A DNA stretch of 64,000 bases from Candidatus Aalborgicola defluviihabitans (GCA_016705575.1 JADIXX010000008.1:496001-560000); one strand, 5' to 3'. Shown: positions 1-8,128, counted from the first letter of the stretch. Translations and numbers: made by a program. The notes: a model not told the origin generated them from the letters alone.

Positions 1-216
1 AAACGTGCCAGCACGCTTTTCCGCGTTCAGCGGGCTGCTGCCTGCGGGTTCTGTGCTCTCTTCAAACAATACCTGAAAGGCTGCGGGCGAGACAAGCTCA
101 CGCCACTGCTCCTGCGTCTTCTTGATCGGAAAGGGTGCTGCGCTGGCTGCGCGTGATATCGAGGCAAACGCAACAGTCAGTAGGCTGATCTGCTGAATCA
201 AGGTTCTTCTTTTCAC
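1..216 (-). CDS. msrB: Peptide-methionine (R)-S-oxide reductase, 3' end outside window
   Basis: The minus strand reads without a stop from a GTG at 216 to the window edge, giving about 72 residues. The N-terminus is basic then hydrophobic (KRRTLIQQ..., ending near ASAAP), which suggests export. The part after it (EQWRELVSPAAFQVLFEEST, then PAGSSPLNAEKRAGTF) matches the conserved start of MsrB enzymes, which reduce methionine-R-sulfoxide in proteins. The zinc CxxC pairs and catalytic cysteine would lie beyond the edge. The start is uncertain: the frame is open further upstream and no clear ribosome binding site precedes the GTG. Confidence 0.75.
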   Translation of the reverse strand, partial: MKRRTLIQQISLLTVAFASISRAASAAPFPIKKTQEQWRELVSPAAFQVLFEESTEPAGSSPLNAEKRAGTF

Positions 217-685
217 AGTGAATTTCTTTGATAATTTATACGGGACCCCCTTGGAACCGGTGGCCGCAGCGACACTTGCTTCTATTCGGCAAGTCTGACA
301 GGACCCTATAGACCTCTCACGCGTGAAGGTCAACATTCCGGTAAGCCTTCTTCCTATGTGAAGACACCCAACCAATGTCTCATGACCTTCTCGGGTATTC
401 GTTCGCCGCCACAGAAAGGCGCGATGGACAAAGGTGGGGTTTGAGCGGCAGAGCGCTTGGCTGTTTTTCTGGAGATGCGCAGACGCCAGATCGCTTCGCG
501 CACGGATCACCCGTCTTAAAGGGTGAGATTAGACTATGCCGAACTATCCCGGACACATGTCACTCAACGCTTGAGCATGACAGGCAATCGTTTTGCGCAG
601 GTACTCAATGGGGTCGAACCATGAGGTGTACACATTATCAAATCCGTCAAACGGCTCCTATTTCCCTCCAGAGTCACTTCCATTC
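217..685. other. Intergenic region with one small palindrome
   Basis: About 470 bp between the divergent msrB and ornithine cyclodeaminase-like genes. It contains an open frame of about 100 codons (375-689) with no recognisable family, so I do not call it. A perfect 13 bp palindrome, CTCAACGCTTGAG, lies at 563-575, about 110 bp before the next start, and could be an operator. Nothing else is evident. Confidence 0.5.
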
Positions 686-1621
686 ATGAAGATTCTCAAC
701 GCAACCGAAACGCGCACCGCATTGCCCTTTGACCGTCTGATCGAGGCGTTGCGGCGCATGTTCGTTGAGGGCTGCGAGGTGCCACTTCGGCACACGCACA
801 CACTGAAAGCCTCCGACGGTAGCCAGGGAACCGTCCTGATCATGCCGGCTTGGCGTGCGGATCGGTACCTTGGGATCAAAACGGTCAACATATTTCCGGG
901 CAACTCAGCGCGAGGTCTACCGGGGTTGTTTGCTACCTATGTGCTTTACGACGCACGCACTGGAGAGCCGTTGGCGCACATTGATGGCAATGAGATTACG
1001 GCGCGCCGCACGGCAGCAGCCTCAGCGTTGGCCGCCTCGATGTTGGCACGCCCGAATGCAAGACGCCTGCTGGTAGTCGGTGCAGGGCGTGTTGCCAGTC
1101 TCATCCCAGAGGCCTATCGCCAGGTATTGCCGATTGAAGAGGTTCAGGTTTGGGCCCGCAAGGCCTCGCAAGCACAACTGCTGGTGAATGAATTGAAAGC
1201 TGACGGCATCGCGGCCAGCGTTGCGATCGAACTTTCAAGATCCGCAGCGCGGGCCGACATCGTCAGTTGTGCCACGCTGGCGACCAATCCGGTCATCGAA
1301 GGGGCATGGCTCAGTCCAGGCAACCATCTTGACTTGATCGGCAGTTTTACGCCCACCATGCGCGAGGCTGACGATGCTTGTTTCGCTGGTGCCAGTCTCT
1401 TTGTGGACACTACCGAAGCGTTACAAAAGAGTGGGGACCTGCTTGGCCCAATGTCGCGCGGCGTCTTCTTGGCAGACGACGTGTGCGGTACCTTGGAAAA
1501 CCTATGCCGCGGAAAGGTTTCTGGGCGGCAATCGGAAGACCAGCGCACCGTTTTCAAGTCGGTTGGCACTGCACTGGAAGATCTGGCTGCAGCCGCGCTC
1601 GTGTTTGAAGGCAGCGCCTAA
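686..1621 (+). CDS. Ornithine cyclodeaminase / mu-crystallin family protein
   Basis: A 311-residue protein of the ornithine cyclodeaminase/mu-crystallin fold, a group of NAD(P)-binding enzymes that includes ornithine cyclodeaminase, delta1-pyrroline-2-carboxylate reductase and alanine dehydrogenase types. Visible family marks are a substrate-site lysine (IKTVN, K65), the RRTAAASALA segment near residues 107-116, and the Rossmann motif VGAGRVAS at 131-138. I chose the ATG at 686 because family similarity begins at MKILNATETR; an upstream in-frame start (593) would add 31 unrelated residues. No strong ribosome binding site is seen. The exact substrate cannot be decided; delta1-pyrroline-2-carboxylate reductase is as plausible as ornithine cyclodeaminase. 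Confidence 0.82.
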   Translation: MKILNATETRTALPFDRLIEALRRMFVEGCEVPLRHTHTLKASDGSQGTVLIMPAWRADRYLGIKTVNIFPGNSARGLPGLFATYVLYDARTGEPLAHIDGNEITARRTAAASALAASMLARPNARRLLVVGAGRVASLIPEAYRQVLPIEEVQVWARKASQAQLLVNELKADGIAASVAIELSRSAARADIVSCATLATNPVIEGAWLSPGNHLDLIGSFTPTMREADDACFAGASLFVDTTEALQKSGDLLGPMSRGVFLADDVCGTLENLCRGKVSGRQSEDQRTVFKSVGTALEDLAAAALVFEGSA

Positions 1622-1821
1622 CGCTTCCAAGATCGTCGACATTATTTCAACTGCGAAGAAAAGCGACGCGGCTGAGGGGAAATCCGTCGTGCCAAATCCG
1701 GGCAGGGGTTAATAGCCGCGTACGCCACGGCGTTATTCGGCGCAAGTTTGATGCATTGCAGAGCTCCAATTAATGGCAATGAGCCCACGGTCAATCTAAA
1801 GCCAAACAACCAGAAAGCCGC

Positions 1822-2290
1822 ATGCACTTTCGCCCCACTTTTCGAGTTACGCTTCTACTAGCGCTCGCAAGCTTGGCCTCGGGCTGCACCGACATGTCTT
1901 GCCTGTTGCAGGCGGCCAAGGGGCACGTCGACATCATGTGGGCTGCGCGGTGGACACACTCAAAAGCCCCGACAACGCCAGCTACACGGGCTATGCCGAC
2001 TTGCAACGCCGTCCCGTAGTGTGGAACGTCGTTGCCCCACCCGCTTTAGCACCCGGCGGCTGGATTTTCGCAACACGCAGAAAGTTGCAAGCGATCTACG
2101 CGACAAACGTAGCTGGAGCTAACAACGCATCCTTTGCCGCGCTGGCGGCCTACGTTGACTGGGTCGATGCGTTTGAGACGCTGTTTGTCAGCAGTAGCGG
2201 CGACTGAACAGCCTTTTACAGCGCCGCAAAAACCCTGGCCAATCAACCGCACGAAGTAAGGACGCCTCATTTGCAGCAGATCTAACGGGC
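1822..2290 (+). pseudogene. Decayed predicted aminopeptidase (COG4324-like)
   Basis: Remnant of an exported aminopeptidase-type lipoprotein. The first frame starts with a lipoprotein-like signal (hydrophobic stretch ending ASGC) and the family start ...LLQAAKGHVDIMWAAR, then loses frame near 1945. A second frame continues with PDNASYTGYADLQRRP, VVWNVVAPPALAP and C-terminal pieces such as NASFAALAAYVDWVDAFE. A TGA at 2208-2210 interrupts it where the family has tryptophan, and the reading continues as TAFYSAAKTLANQP. Intact members are about 350 residues as I recall; here about 150 codons remain, so the central part, including the metal-binding region, is deleted. This is decay by deletion plus point changes, not a single sequencing slip. 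Confidence 0.75.
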
Positions 2291-2365
2291 AAAGCTTTAG
2301 TCAACTATCAGTCCACCGCAGGCGTTGATGGAAAAGCCATATGTAGCTGCGTGCGTTGAGCACAG

Positions 2366-3253
2366 TCACACCAGGCAGGCGCCGGCCCAACACCCGCTCA
2401 TCAACCGTTCGGGCCTGACGCTAGCGGACACCATGGCGCTGGCCTCCCAGGCCTCATGCTGCACGCACAGGCCGGCAAACACGCCGTAGCCCGGTCCGGC
2501 ACGCAATTCGTCCCCCGCACTCAGGCTTTCGCCGGCGCGAATCGAGCCACCGGCGATGATCGAATCGGTTGCCTTGATGCCCAAGCCGGCTTCCAGGTGC
2601 AGTGCGCAGCGCAGCGATGCGCCACAGAGAATTCCCTGCCTAGCGTGGATGCTGTCCGAACCGGTGATGGCGCCGCGAACGTGCAAGTCCTTACCGCAGG
2701 CAATCGCTCCCTCCACCACCAGGTCCTGCCCGACCAGCACTTTGTCCACGGCGTCGAACTTGCCGCCGCAGGTAACGTCCCACAACGCGCGCAGCCCGCC
2801 GCCGCAGCGAATCGCCCCCAGGGTTTCGATGCTCATTTCACAGCGGATGTCGCCACCGCTTTCCAGCGTGTCACTGCTGCGGATAGCCGCGCCTGCCTGG
2901 ATGTCCTCCCCCGCGATGATGGTGCGGCCAGCGCGAATGCCGCCGCCAGCGCGGATGGAGCGACCGGCGCGGACAAGGGAATTGACCTCGATGCCACCCC
3001 TCACCTCAATCGACCCCGCAAACACCAACGCCTCGGCCTCGACAGCGTCGAGCTTCAACACCGCGTCGGTAGGGCCGAACTGGTTTAGCAGCCAACAGGC
3101 GTCATCGATGCGCCCGGCTTCCACCAGCGCGTCAAGTACCTGCTGATAGTCGCCACCTTCCTGGTGGTTGCGCACAAACCAGCGATAGCCCTGCGCGCAC
3201 GGATTTTTCGAGCGCACGAATTTTGTCGTGAAGTCCATGGTGGTTGGGGACAT
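2366..3253 (-). CDS. Hexapeptide-repeat beta-solenoid protein, function unknown
   Basis: A 295-residue protein with two parts. Residues 1-65 form a non-repetitive head (KFVRSKNPCAQGYRWF, then a stretch rich in D, E and A). Residues about 70-270 are an almost unbroken run of six-residue units of the type xxIxAG (SIRAGG, GIRAGR, TIIAGE, DIQAGA...), about 30 units. A regular hydrophobic residue every six positions predicts a beta-helix/solenoid, as in bactofilins and polymer-forming proteins. No signal peptide or membrane segment is seen, so it is probably cytoplasmic. A GGAG sits about 11 nt before the ATG at 3253. The gene stands alone. Function is not known to me; a scaffold or polymer role is inferred only from the fold. 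Confidence 0.7.
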   Translation of the reverse strand: MSPTTMDFTTKFVRSKNPCAQGYRWFVRNHQEGGDYQQVLDALVEAGRIDDACWLLNQFGPTDAVLKLDAVEAEALVFAGSIEVRGGIEVNSLVRAGRSIRAGGGIRAGRTIIAGEDIQAGAAIRSSDTLESGGDIRCEMSIETLGAIRCGGGLRALWDVTCGGKFDAVDKVLVGQDLVVEGAIACGKDLHVRGAITGSDSIHARQGILCGASLRCALHLEAGLGIKATDSIIAGGSIRAGESLSAGDELRAGPGYGVFAGLCVQHEAWEASAMVSASVRPERLMSGCWAGACLV

Positions 3254-3320
3254 GACGATTCTCCATCGGCAGCGGTACTTGCCCTACACCGGGGGCGGCC
3301 GCATTCGCGCTTGAGCAAAA

Positions 3321-3371
3321 GCCCGGCGATAGATGGTGTTGCGCTAAATAGAGAGGGAGTTATCGCCGGGC
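3321..3371. repeat. Perfect 11-bp inverted repeat in a 389-bp intergenic gap
   Basis: GCCCGGCGATA at 3321-3331 is mirrored exactly by TATCGCCGGGC at 3361-3371 with a 29-nt loop. A second, shorter pair, GCCAGAAT (3522-3529) and ATTCTGGC (3557-3564), lies further on. Both are in the gap 3254-3642 between two minus-strand genes, where I see no coding sequence. Neither is followed by a T-run, so they are not typical intrinsic terminators. Confidence 0.55.
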
Positions 3372-3642
3372 CGAGGGATGTGCGACCGGCTTATGCAACC
3401 AGGGCGTGCACGCCACAGCGCGCCTACCGCTCGTCAGGCCGCGAATCGGGCCTGCGACGCTGGAGAGGCGGGTACAGGAGACTGAACGTACCTGCAGTTC
3501 GCAATGCATTGGAGAAGTGTAGCCAGAATCCGCCTAATTCCAGCCTGTTCGGGCCTATTCTGGCAAAGAGTGTCGGGACTTTATGGCCACCACCGCCAGG
3601 CCGAGCTCCAGCCGCGTGGCTGTGGTTTGGGTGTTGCAGGGC

Positions 3643-3813
3643 TCACTTCTTCTGCGATGGCTCCGTCTTTTTGCTGCTCGCTATCGGCTTCTTTTGAAGA
3701 AACTTGGCTGCCAATTCCGCCTTTTTGCGTATGCGCTCGCCCATGACGCGATCCAGCTCTTTGTGGCCGCCGGCCTTGTTCATGTTGGGATCTTTACCAA
3801 AAACGCCTGCCAT
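3643..3813 (-). CDS. Small lysine-rich protein, unknown function
   Basis: A 56-residue basic protein beginning MAGVFGKDPNMNKAGGHKEL and ending in a lysine-rich tail (KKPIASSKKTEPSQKK). The ATG at 3813 is chosen over the longer frame because a strong ribosome binding site, AAAGGAG, lies about 8 nt before it. A soluble helical stretch (DRVMGERIRKKAELAAKFLQ) with no hydrophobic segment suggests a cytoplasmic protein, possibly nucleic-acid binding because of charge. I do not recognise a named family. The good ribosome binding site and lack of overlap with other genes make it likely real. Confidence 0.55.
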   Translation of the reverse strand: MAGVFGKDPNMNKAGGHKELDRVMGERIRKKAELAAKFLQKKPIASSKKTEPSQKK

Positions 3814-3939
3814 AGTGATTACTCCTTTGCCGCAGTCTAACGGACTGCCTGGCGCGCAGGCGCCGTGCCATGTCAGTGTCCCGTTGGCAGCTTGCCGAGC
3901 GGGCACTGCGCCCACCAAATCTCGGCTGCTCTTATATTC

Positions 3940-3951
3940 AACCAATTGGTT
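3940..3951. promoter_or_regulatory. Perfect palindrome upstream of the SRPBCC gene
   Basis: AACCAATTGGTT is a perfect 12-bp palindrome directly behind a TTATAT (3932-3937) that could be a -10 element, 56 bp before the SRPBCC start. SRPBCC/AHSA1 genes are often controlled by ArsR-type repressors that bind short palindromes, but no intact ArsR gene is adjacent here; only an ArsR remnant exists, near 15.8 kb. The operator role is inferred. Confidence 0.4.
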
Positions 3952-4007
3952 CATTCAGGGTTATCGCAACACCCACCAAACCCAACGCCTACAACCGGAG
4001 ACACAAC

Positions 4008-4517
4008 ATGCAACCAACCTACCAGCCCAACGCAAACCTAGACCTCAGCTTTACCCGCATCATCAATGTGCCCAGAGCGCAGGTGTGGCGCGCCTGGACC
4101 GAACCTGCGTTGCTCATGCCCTGGTTTTGCCCCATGCCCTGGAAGACGATTGACTGCGAAATAGACTTGCGCCCCGGTGGTCTGTTTCGCACCACCATGC
4201 AGTCGCCCGAAGGCGCTGAGTTTCCCAATGCTGGTTGTTACCTGGAAGTGGTGCCGCAGGAAAAGCTGGTGTGGACCAATGCGCTGCTGCCCGGTTTCCG
4301 GCCCGCCAATCCCACGGCTACGTGCGGTGATGCCAACACCGAGTTCATGTTCACCGCCATGGTCGAACTGGCCGACGCTGATGGCGGCACCCGCTACACC
4401 GCTACCGTCATTCATGCCGACGAAGCCGGTTGCCAAAAGCACGCCGCCATGGGCTTTGAAGCCGGTTGGGGCGCGGCGCTGGACCAACTGGTGGCCATGG
4501 TTCAGCGGGGCATCTGA
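4008..4517 (+). CDS. SRPBCC / AHSA1 family protein
   Basis: A 169-residue protein of the START/Bet v1-like (SRPBCC) superfamily, AHSA1 branch. Diagnostic segments are FTRIINVPRAQVWRAWTEP near the start, LMPWFCPMPW and DLRPGGLFRTTM in the middle, and a C-terminal helix GWGAALDQLVAMVQ. These proteins form a hydrophobic ligand cavity; ligands are mostly unknown. The ATG at 4008 was chosen because family similarity starts just after it and CGGAG lies upstream; the longer open frame from 3870 has no family support. It is followed after 2 nt by the DHFR-like gene, so the two are probably co-transcribed and translationally coupled. Confidence 0.82.
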   Translation: MQPTYQPNANLDLSFTRIINVPRAQVWRAWTEPALLMPWFCPMPWKTIDCEIDLRPGGLFRTTMQSPEGAEFPNAGCYLEVVPQEKLVWTNALLPGFRPANPTATCGDANTEFMFTAMVELADADGGTRYTATVIHADEAGCQKHAAMGFEAGWGAALDQLVAMVQRGI

Positions 4518-4519
4518 CC

Positions 4520-5191
4520 ATGGCGGAGTCAACAAAAAAACAAAAGCTGGTGGTGCGCGGATTTGCCTTGTCGCTGGACGGCTTTAGTTCTGCGTCGGGG
4601 CAAAGTTTGGAAAGCCCGTTTGGCAACGGCGGGCTGGTGATCATGGAGTGGGCGTTTCAGACCCGCACCATGAAAACCATGTTTGGGCAGGAGGGCGGCA
4701 GCACCGGTATCGACGACAGTTTTCTGGCCAAAGGCTTTGACAACATTGGCGCCAATATTCTGGGCCGCAATATGTTTGGCCCCGTGCGCGGGCCTTGGCC
4801 TGACGAGGAGTGGAAAGGTTGGTGGGGCCCCAATCCGCCCTACCATTCGCCGGTTTTTGTCGTGACCCACCACGCCCGCGCGCCCTTGCCCATGGAAGGC
4901 GGCACCACCTTTCACTTTGTGACCGATGGCATCGAATCTGCCTTGCAGCAGGCGTTTGCCGCTGCAGAGGGTAAAGACGTGCGCTTGGGCGGCGGCGCCA
5001 CGCTGGTGCGCCAATATCTCAAGGCAGGGCTGATCGACGAACTGCACCTGGTCATGACCAACAAATTGCTAGGGTCTGGCGAGCGCTTGTTTGATGGGAC
5101 GGACAACCTCGCGCGCGACTACGACTGCGTGGAAACGGTTGGGTCTGAGACCGTCACGCATGTGCGTCTTGCTAAAAGGAAGCGCAGCTAA
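4520..5191 (+). CDS. Dihydrofolate reductase family protein (RibD C-terminal-like)
   Basis: A 223-residue protein of the RibD-C/DHFR-like fold. Family marks are the start VVRGFALSLDGFSSA, the segment ANILGRNMFGPVRGPW, PVFVVTHHAR, the nucleotide-binding piece KDVRLGGGATLVRQYL, and IDELHLVMTNKLLGSGERLF. Relatives bind NADPH and reduce carbonyl or pteridine-like substrates, but this branch has no fixed function and should not be read as folate DHFR. The ATG at 4520 begins 2 nt after the stop of the SRPBCC gene. A dispersed repeat follows 11 bp after the stop. Confidence 0.8.
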   Translation: MAESTKKQKLVVRGFALSLDGFSSASGQSLESPFGNGGLVIMEWAFQTRTMKTMFGQEGGSTGIDDSFLAKGFDNIGANILGRNMFGPVRGPWPDEEWKGWWGPNPPYHSPVFVVTHHARAPLPMEGGTTFHFVTDGIESALQQAFAAAEGKDVRLGGGATLVRQYLKAGLIDELHLVMTNKLLGSGERLFDGTDNLARDYDCVETVGSETVTHVRLAKRKRS

Positions 5192-5202
5192 ATAGTGACG
5201 AC

Positions 5203-5252
5203 TGCTATAAAAATAGAAGCTGCATGTGTATATTTCACGAGGGCTAGAGGCC
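5203..5252 (+). repeat. Dispersed ~50-bp repeat, copy 1
   Basis: Starts TGCTATAAAAATAGAAGCTG and ends CACGAGGGCTAGAGGCC. This is one of the two best-conserved copies and lies between the DHFR-like gene and acuR. The family consensus from this window is roughly TGCTATCAAA-A-AGAAGCTG, then CTTGCGCATATT-C-ACGAG and GGCTAGAGGCC. Confidence 0.85.
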
Positions 5253-5314
5253 AATTTGGTTCAGAAGCGTTTGACCAAAGACAACAAACCCACCAGGTGC
5301 TTGCGACAATTGAC

Positions 5315-5351
5315 TTGATTTAACTAGACGATCGGTCTAATATCGGCCGAA
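5315..5351 (+). promoter_or_regulatory. acuR promoter with operator palindrome; predicted leaderless start
   Basis: A -35 like TTGATT (5315-5320) and a -10 TAATAT (5338-5343) are separated by 17 bp. The acuR ATG begins 7 nt after the -10, where transcription should start, so the mRNA would have no leader and no Shine-Dalgarno site is present. The palindrome TAGACGATCGGTCTA (5325-5339) fills the spacer and would let AcuR repress itself. A near-identical site lies before acuI. Confidence 0.65.
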
Positions 5352-5989
5352 TGGAAACCCCTGCCACCCCTACGCGCCGACGCGGCCGGCCGCCCAAAGC
5401 GCGTGAGCACTTGGCCGACACCCGTGGTGTGCTACTACGCGCAGGGTTGGAGGTGCTGACCGAAAAAGGCTTTTCGGCCACGGGCATCGACGAAGTCCTG
5501 CGCCGCGTGGGGGTTCCCAAGGGCTCGTTCTATCACTACTTCGACAGCAAAGAAGCGTTCGGCTCAGCACTCATTACGCAGTACGCGGACTACTTCGCAC
5601 GCAAGATAGACCGCCATCTTTTGAACGAAAACCTGACGCCCATGGCCCGCTTGCATGCCTTTGTTGCGGATGCGCAGGCGGGCATGGCCCGCCATGCCTT
5701 TCAGCGCGGCTGCCTGATTGGCAACCTGGGCCAGGAAATGGGCGCGCTCCCGGAGAGTTTTCGCAGCCAACTGCGGGCTGTCTTCACCGATTGGGAATCG
5801 CGATTCGCAGTCTGCTTGTGTGCGGCGCAAGCCAGCGGCGAGGTGTCCAAGCAAGTCGATTGCGAACAAGTCGCCAGCTTCTTCTGGATTGGCTGGGAGG
5901 GCGCCGTGCTCAGGGCCAAGCTGGAGCAAAGCGCGTCGCCGCTGGAAATCTTCGGACGTGGATTTTTTGCAGGGCTAACGCCCCACTGA
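5351..5989 (+). CDS. acuR: TetR-family repressor AcuR
   Basis: A 212-residue TetR-family regulator. The basic N-terminus TRRRGRPPKAREHL is followed by the helix-turn-helix (TGIDEVLRRVGVPKGSFYHYFDSKEAF, residues about 44-70) and a ligand domain containing QRGCLIGNLGQEM with Cys121. This cysteine position resembles the electrophile-sensing cysteine region of NemR-type TetR proteins. The identity as AcuR rests on overall similarity and on the next gene being acuI; in Rhodobacter sphaeroides AcuR represses acuR-acuI-dddL and is released by acrylate. Two nearly identical palindromes flank the gene. Here no DMSP lyase gene accompanies the pair, so acrylate or acryloyl-CoA detoxification from other sources is the likely job. 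Confidence 0.85.
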   Translation: METPATPTRRRGRPPKAREHLADTRGVLLRAGLEVLTEKGFSATGIDEVLRRVGVPKGSFYHYFDSKEAFGSALITQYADYFARKIDRHLLNENLTPMARLHAFVADAQAGMARHAFQRGCLIGNLGQEMGALPESFRSQLRAVFTDWESRFAVCLCAAQASGEVSKQVDCEQVASFFWIGWEGAVLRAKLEQSASPLEIFGRGFFAGLTPH

Positions 5990-6003
5990 TTTTTTAACGC
6001 AAC

Positions 6004-6018
6004 TAGACCATCGGTCTA
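6004..6018. promoter_or_regulatory. Second AcuR-type operator, before acuI
   Basis: TAGACCATCGGTCTA is a perfect 6+3+6 palindrome and differs in only two bases from the site before acuR (TAGACGATCGGTCTA). It lies 19 bp before the acuI start, ahead of an AAGGAG ribosome binding site. Two copies bracketing acuR support operator function. Confidence 0.7.
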
Positions 6019-6037
6019 CATCAACAAGGAGCGCAAG

Positions 6038-7021
6038 ATGTTCAAAGGAATTTTGATTGAGAAAGATGACGCCGGTTACCGCGCCGGTGTGCAAGACATC
6101 GACGAATCACAGCTGCCCGATGGCGATGTGACCGTGCGCGTGAGCCACTCCACGCTCAACTATAAAGATGGTCTGGCCATCACCGGCAAGGGCCCCGTGG
6201 TGCGCAAATTTCCCATGGTCCCTGGCATTGACTTGGCTGGCATCGTTGAAGACTCTGCGCACCCCGACTACAAGCGCGGTGACGCAGTCTTGCTGAACGG
6301 CTGGGGTGTGGGCGAAGGCCATTGGGGTGGCTTGGCACAAAAGGCCAGGCTCCAGGGGAAATGGCTGGTGCCCCTGCCAGCGAGTTTTACGCCGCAGCAG
6401 GCCATGTCGATCGGCACGGCAGGCTACACCGCCATGCTCTGCGTGCTGGCACTAGAGCGCCATGGCGTGAAGCCATCGGATGGAGAAATTGTGGTGACCG
6501 GTGCTGCGGGCGGCGTGGGCAGCGTGGCCATAGCCATCCTCGCCAAACTGGGCTACACCGTGGTCGCGGTTAGCGGCCGACACGAAGAGGCTAACTATCT
6601 GAAAGGGCTGGGCGCCACTGACGTGCTGGAACGCGCGCAATTTGCGTCGCCGGGCAAGCCCTTGGGCAAAGAGCGCTGGGCGGGTGCGGTCGATGTGGTG
6701 GGCAGCCACACTTTGGCCAACATTTGCGCCACCACCAAATACCGCGGTGTGGTCACCGCGTGTGGCCTGGCCGGTGGCATGGATTTACCGGCGTCGGTGG
6801 CACCGTTTATCTTGCGCGGTGTCACCCTGGTGGGCATCGACAGCGTCATGTGCCCCACGCCCGACCGGCTGGAAGCATGGCGGCGTTTGGGGGCCGACCT
6901 TGACATTGCGAAGCTGGGTGCGATCAGTCAAGAGATTGGCCTGAGCGAGGTGGTGCCGTATGCCGTCAAGCTAATGAACGGTGAAGTCAAAGGCCGCATC
7001 GTGGTGGACGTCAACCGCTGA
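6038..7021 (+). CDS. acuI: Acrylyl-CoA reductase (NADPH), AcuI/YhdH family
   Basis: A 327-residue zinc-independent medium-chain dehydrogenase/reductase of the YhdH/AcuI type, which reduces toxic acryloyl-CoA to propionyl-CoA with NADPH. Features are the family signature STLNYKDGLAITGKGP (residues 38-53), FPMVPGIDLAGIV, NGWGVGEGHWGGLAQKARL, and the nucleotide-binding GAAGGVGS at 155-162; no structural zinc cysteines are present. The ATG at 6038 has an AAGGAG about 6 nt upstream. The palindrome just before the gene and the adjacent acuR indicate repression by AcuR. Length and motifs are normal. Confidence 0.9.
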   Translation: MFKGILIEKDDAGYRAGVQDIDESQLPDGDVTVRVSHSTLNYKDGLAITGKGPVVRKFPMVPGIDLAGIVEDSAHPDYKRGDAVLLNGWGVGEGHWGGLAQKARLQGKWLVPLPASFTPQQAMSIGTAGYTAMLCVLALERHGVKPSDGEIVVTGAAGGVGSVAIAILAKLGYTVVAVSGRHEEANYLKGLGATDVLERAQFASPGKPLGKERWAGAVDVVGSHTLANICATTKYRGVVTACGLAGGMDLPASVAPFILRGVTLVGIDSVMCPTPDRLEAWRRLGADLDIAKLGAISQEIGLSEVVPYAVKLMNGEVKGRIVVDVNR

Positions 7022-7062
7022 CCGAAAGCAACACGCCGGCGGCGTTTGCGCCAAGAACCGTT

Positions 7063-7968
7063 CTATCGGCACTTTGGCTCGCTAAAACGTAGCGCATCGA
7101 CCACCCGCGAAAACGCCGGAGTGGGTTGTCGACGGCTCGGGTAGTAAAGGTAGTAGCCGTCAAATGGCGCACACCAGTCCTGTAGTACGCGCAGCAATTG
7201 CCCATGCTCGATGTGTGGCGCGAACTCCTCTTCTGGCAGAAAGGCAACGCCCAGTCCTTCGAGTGCGGCGAGCACGATATGGGGCGTGCTGTTGAATACA
7301 ACCTGCCCGTCGACGCGCACGTTCAACGGCACACCTTTGCGCTCAAACTCCCAGACATACAGCCCGCCATGCGTTGGAAAGCGCATGTTGATACAGCTAT
7401 GGGCCACCAGATCCCGTGGCGTTTTTGGCGCAGGATGCTTGGCAAAGTAGGCGGGCGACGCGACGACGGCCATGCGCAGTTTCGGGCCTATGGGCACCGC
7501 AATCATGTCTTTGTCGATGGTGTCGCCCATGCGCACGCCCGCGTCAAATCGATCCGCCACGATGTCCCTGAAGCCGTAGCTGATATCGAACTCGACCTTG
7601 ATGTCGGGAAACTCGGCTAGCAACGGCGCGATCTTTGGCAACAACGTCGCTCGCGCGATGTGGTCGCCGCAAGTGATGCGCACGGTGCCAGCGGGTTTGT
7701 CCCGCAGCTCGGTTAAAGCGTCCAACTCGGTTTCGATTTCATCGAAGCGATGGCCGATGGCTTGCAATAGCTGCTCGCCAGCTGCCGTTGGCGACACGCT
7801 GCGCGTGGTGCGTGTGAGTAGACGGATTTCGAGTCTGGCTTCCAGACCACTGATGGCTTGGCTGAGCGCCGACTGGCTTACGCCCAGCAGCGCAGCGGCG
7901 CGGGTAAAGCTGCCTTCCCGGGCCACCGTCACAAAGGACAAAAGATCGTTGAGGTTGCGTCTGACCAT
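7063..7968 (-). CDS. LysR-family transcriptional regulator
   Basis: A 301-residue LysR-type regulator. The N-terminal winged helix-turn-helix is clear (SFTRAAALLGVSQSALSQAI, then LEIRLLTRTTRSVSPTAAGE), followed by a substrate-binding domain from about residue 90. A start at 7983 would add MGNYS; I prefer 7968 because relatives begin near MVRRNLNDLL, but neither has a clear ribosome binding site. It is transcribed away from the MFS-cyclophilin-dehydrogenase unit across a ~160-bp gap, the usual layout for a LysR regulator controlling its divergent neighbour. The inducer is unknown. Confidence 0.88.
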   Translation of the reverse strand: MVRRNLNDLLSFVTVAREGSFTRAAALLGVSQSALSQAISGLEARLEIRLLTRTTRSVSPTAAGEQLLQAIGHRFDEIETELDALTELRDKPAGTVRITCGDHIARATLLPKIAPLLAEFPDIKVEFDISYGFRDIVADRFDAGVRMGDTIDKDMIAVPIGPKLRMAVVASPAYFAKHPAPKTPRDLVAHSCINMRFPTHGGLYVWEFERKGVPLNVRVDGQVVFNSTPHIVLAALEGLGVAFLPEEEFAPHIEHGQLLRVLQDWCAPFDGYYLYYPSRRQPTPAFSRVVDALRFSEPKCR

Positions 7969-8128
7969 ACTGTAGTTTCCCATGGATATTGATTAGCAAG
8001 ACTTATATGGTCATTAAGCATTCATTAGCTAGTCAAAACAAAGCCTGGCCACGAAAATTCAGTCTGTTGCACAGAATGAATGGAAATTGACCTATGACCC
8101 GCCAGACTCCATTCCAAACGCGTATTGC

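Noticed and set aside
375..689. Open frame of 104 codons before the ornithine cyclodeaminase-like gene
   Set aside because: No recognisable protein features, no ribosome binding site, and it overlaps the start of a real gene.
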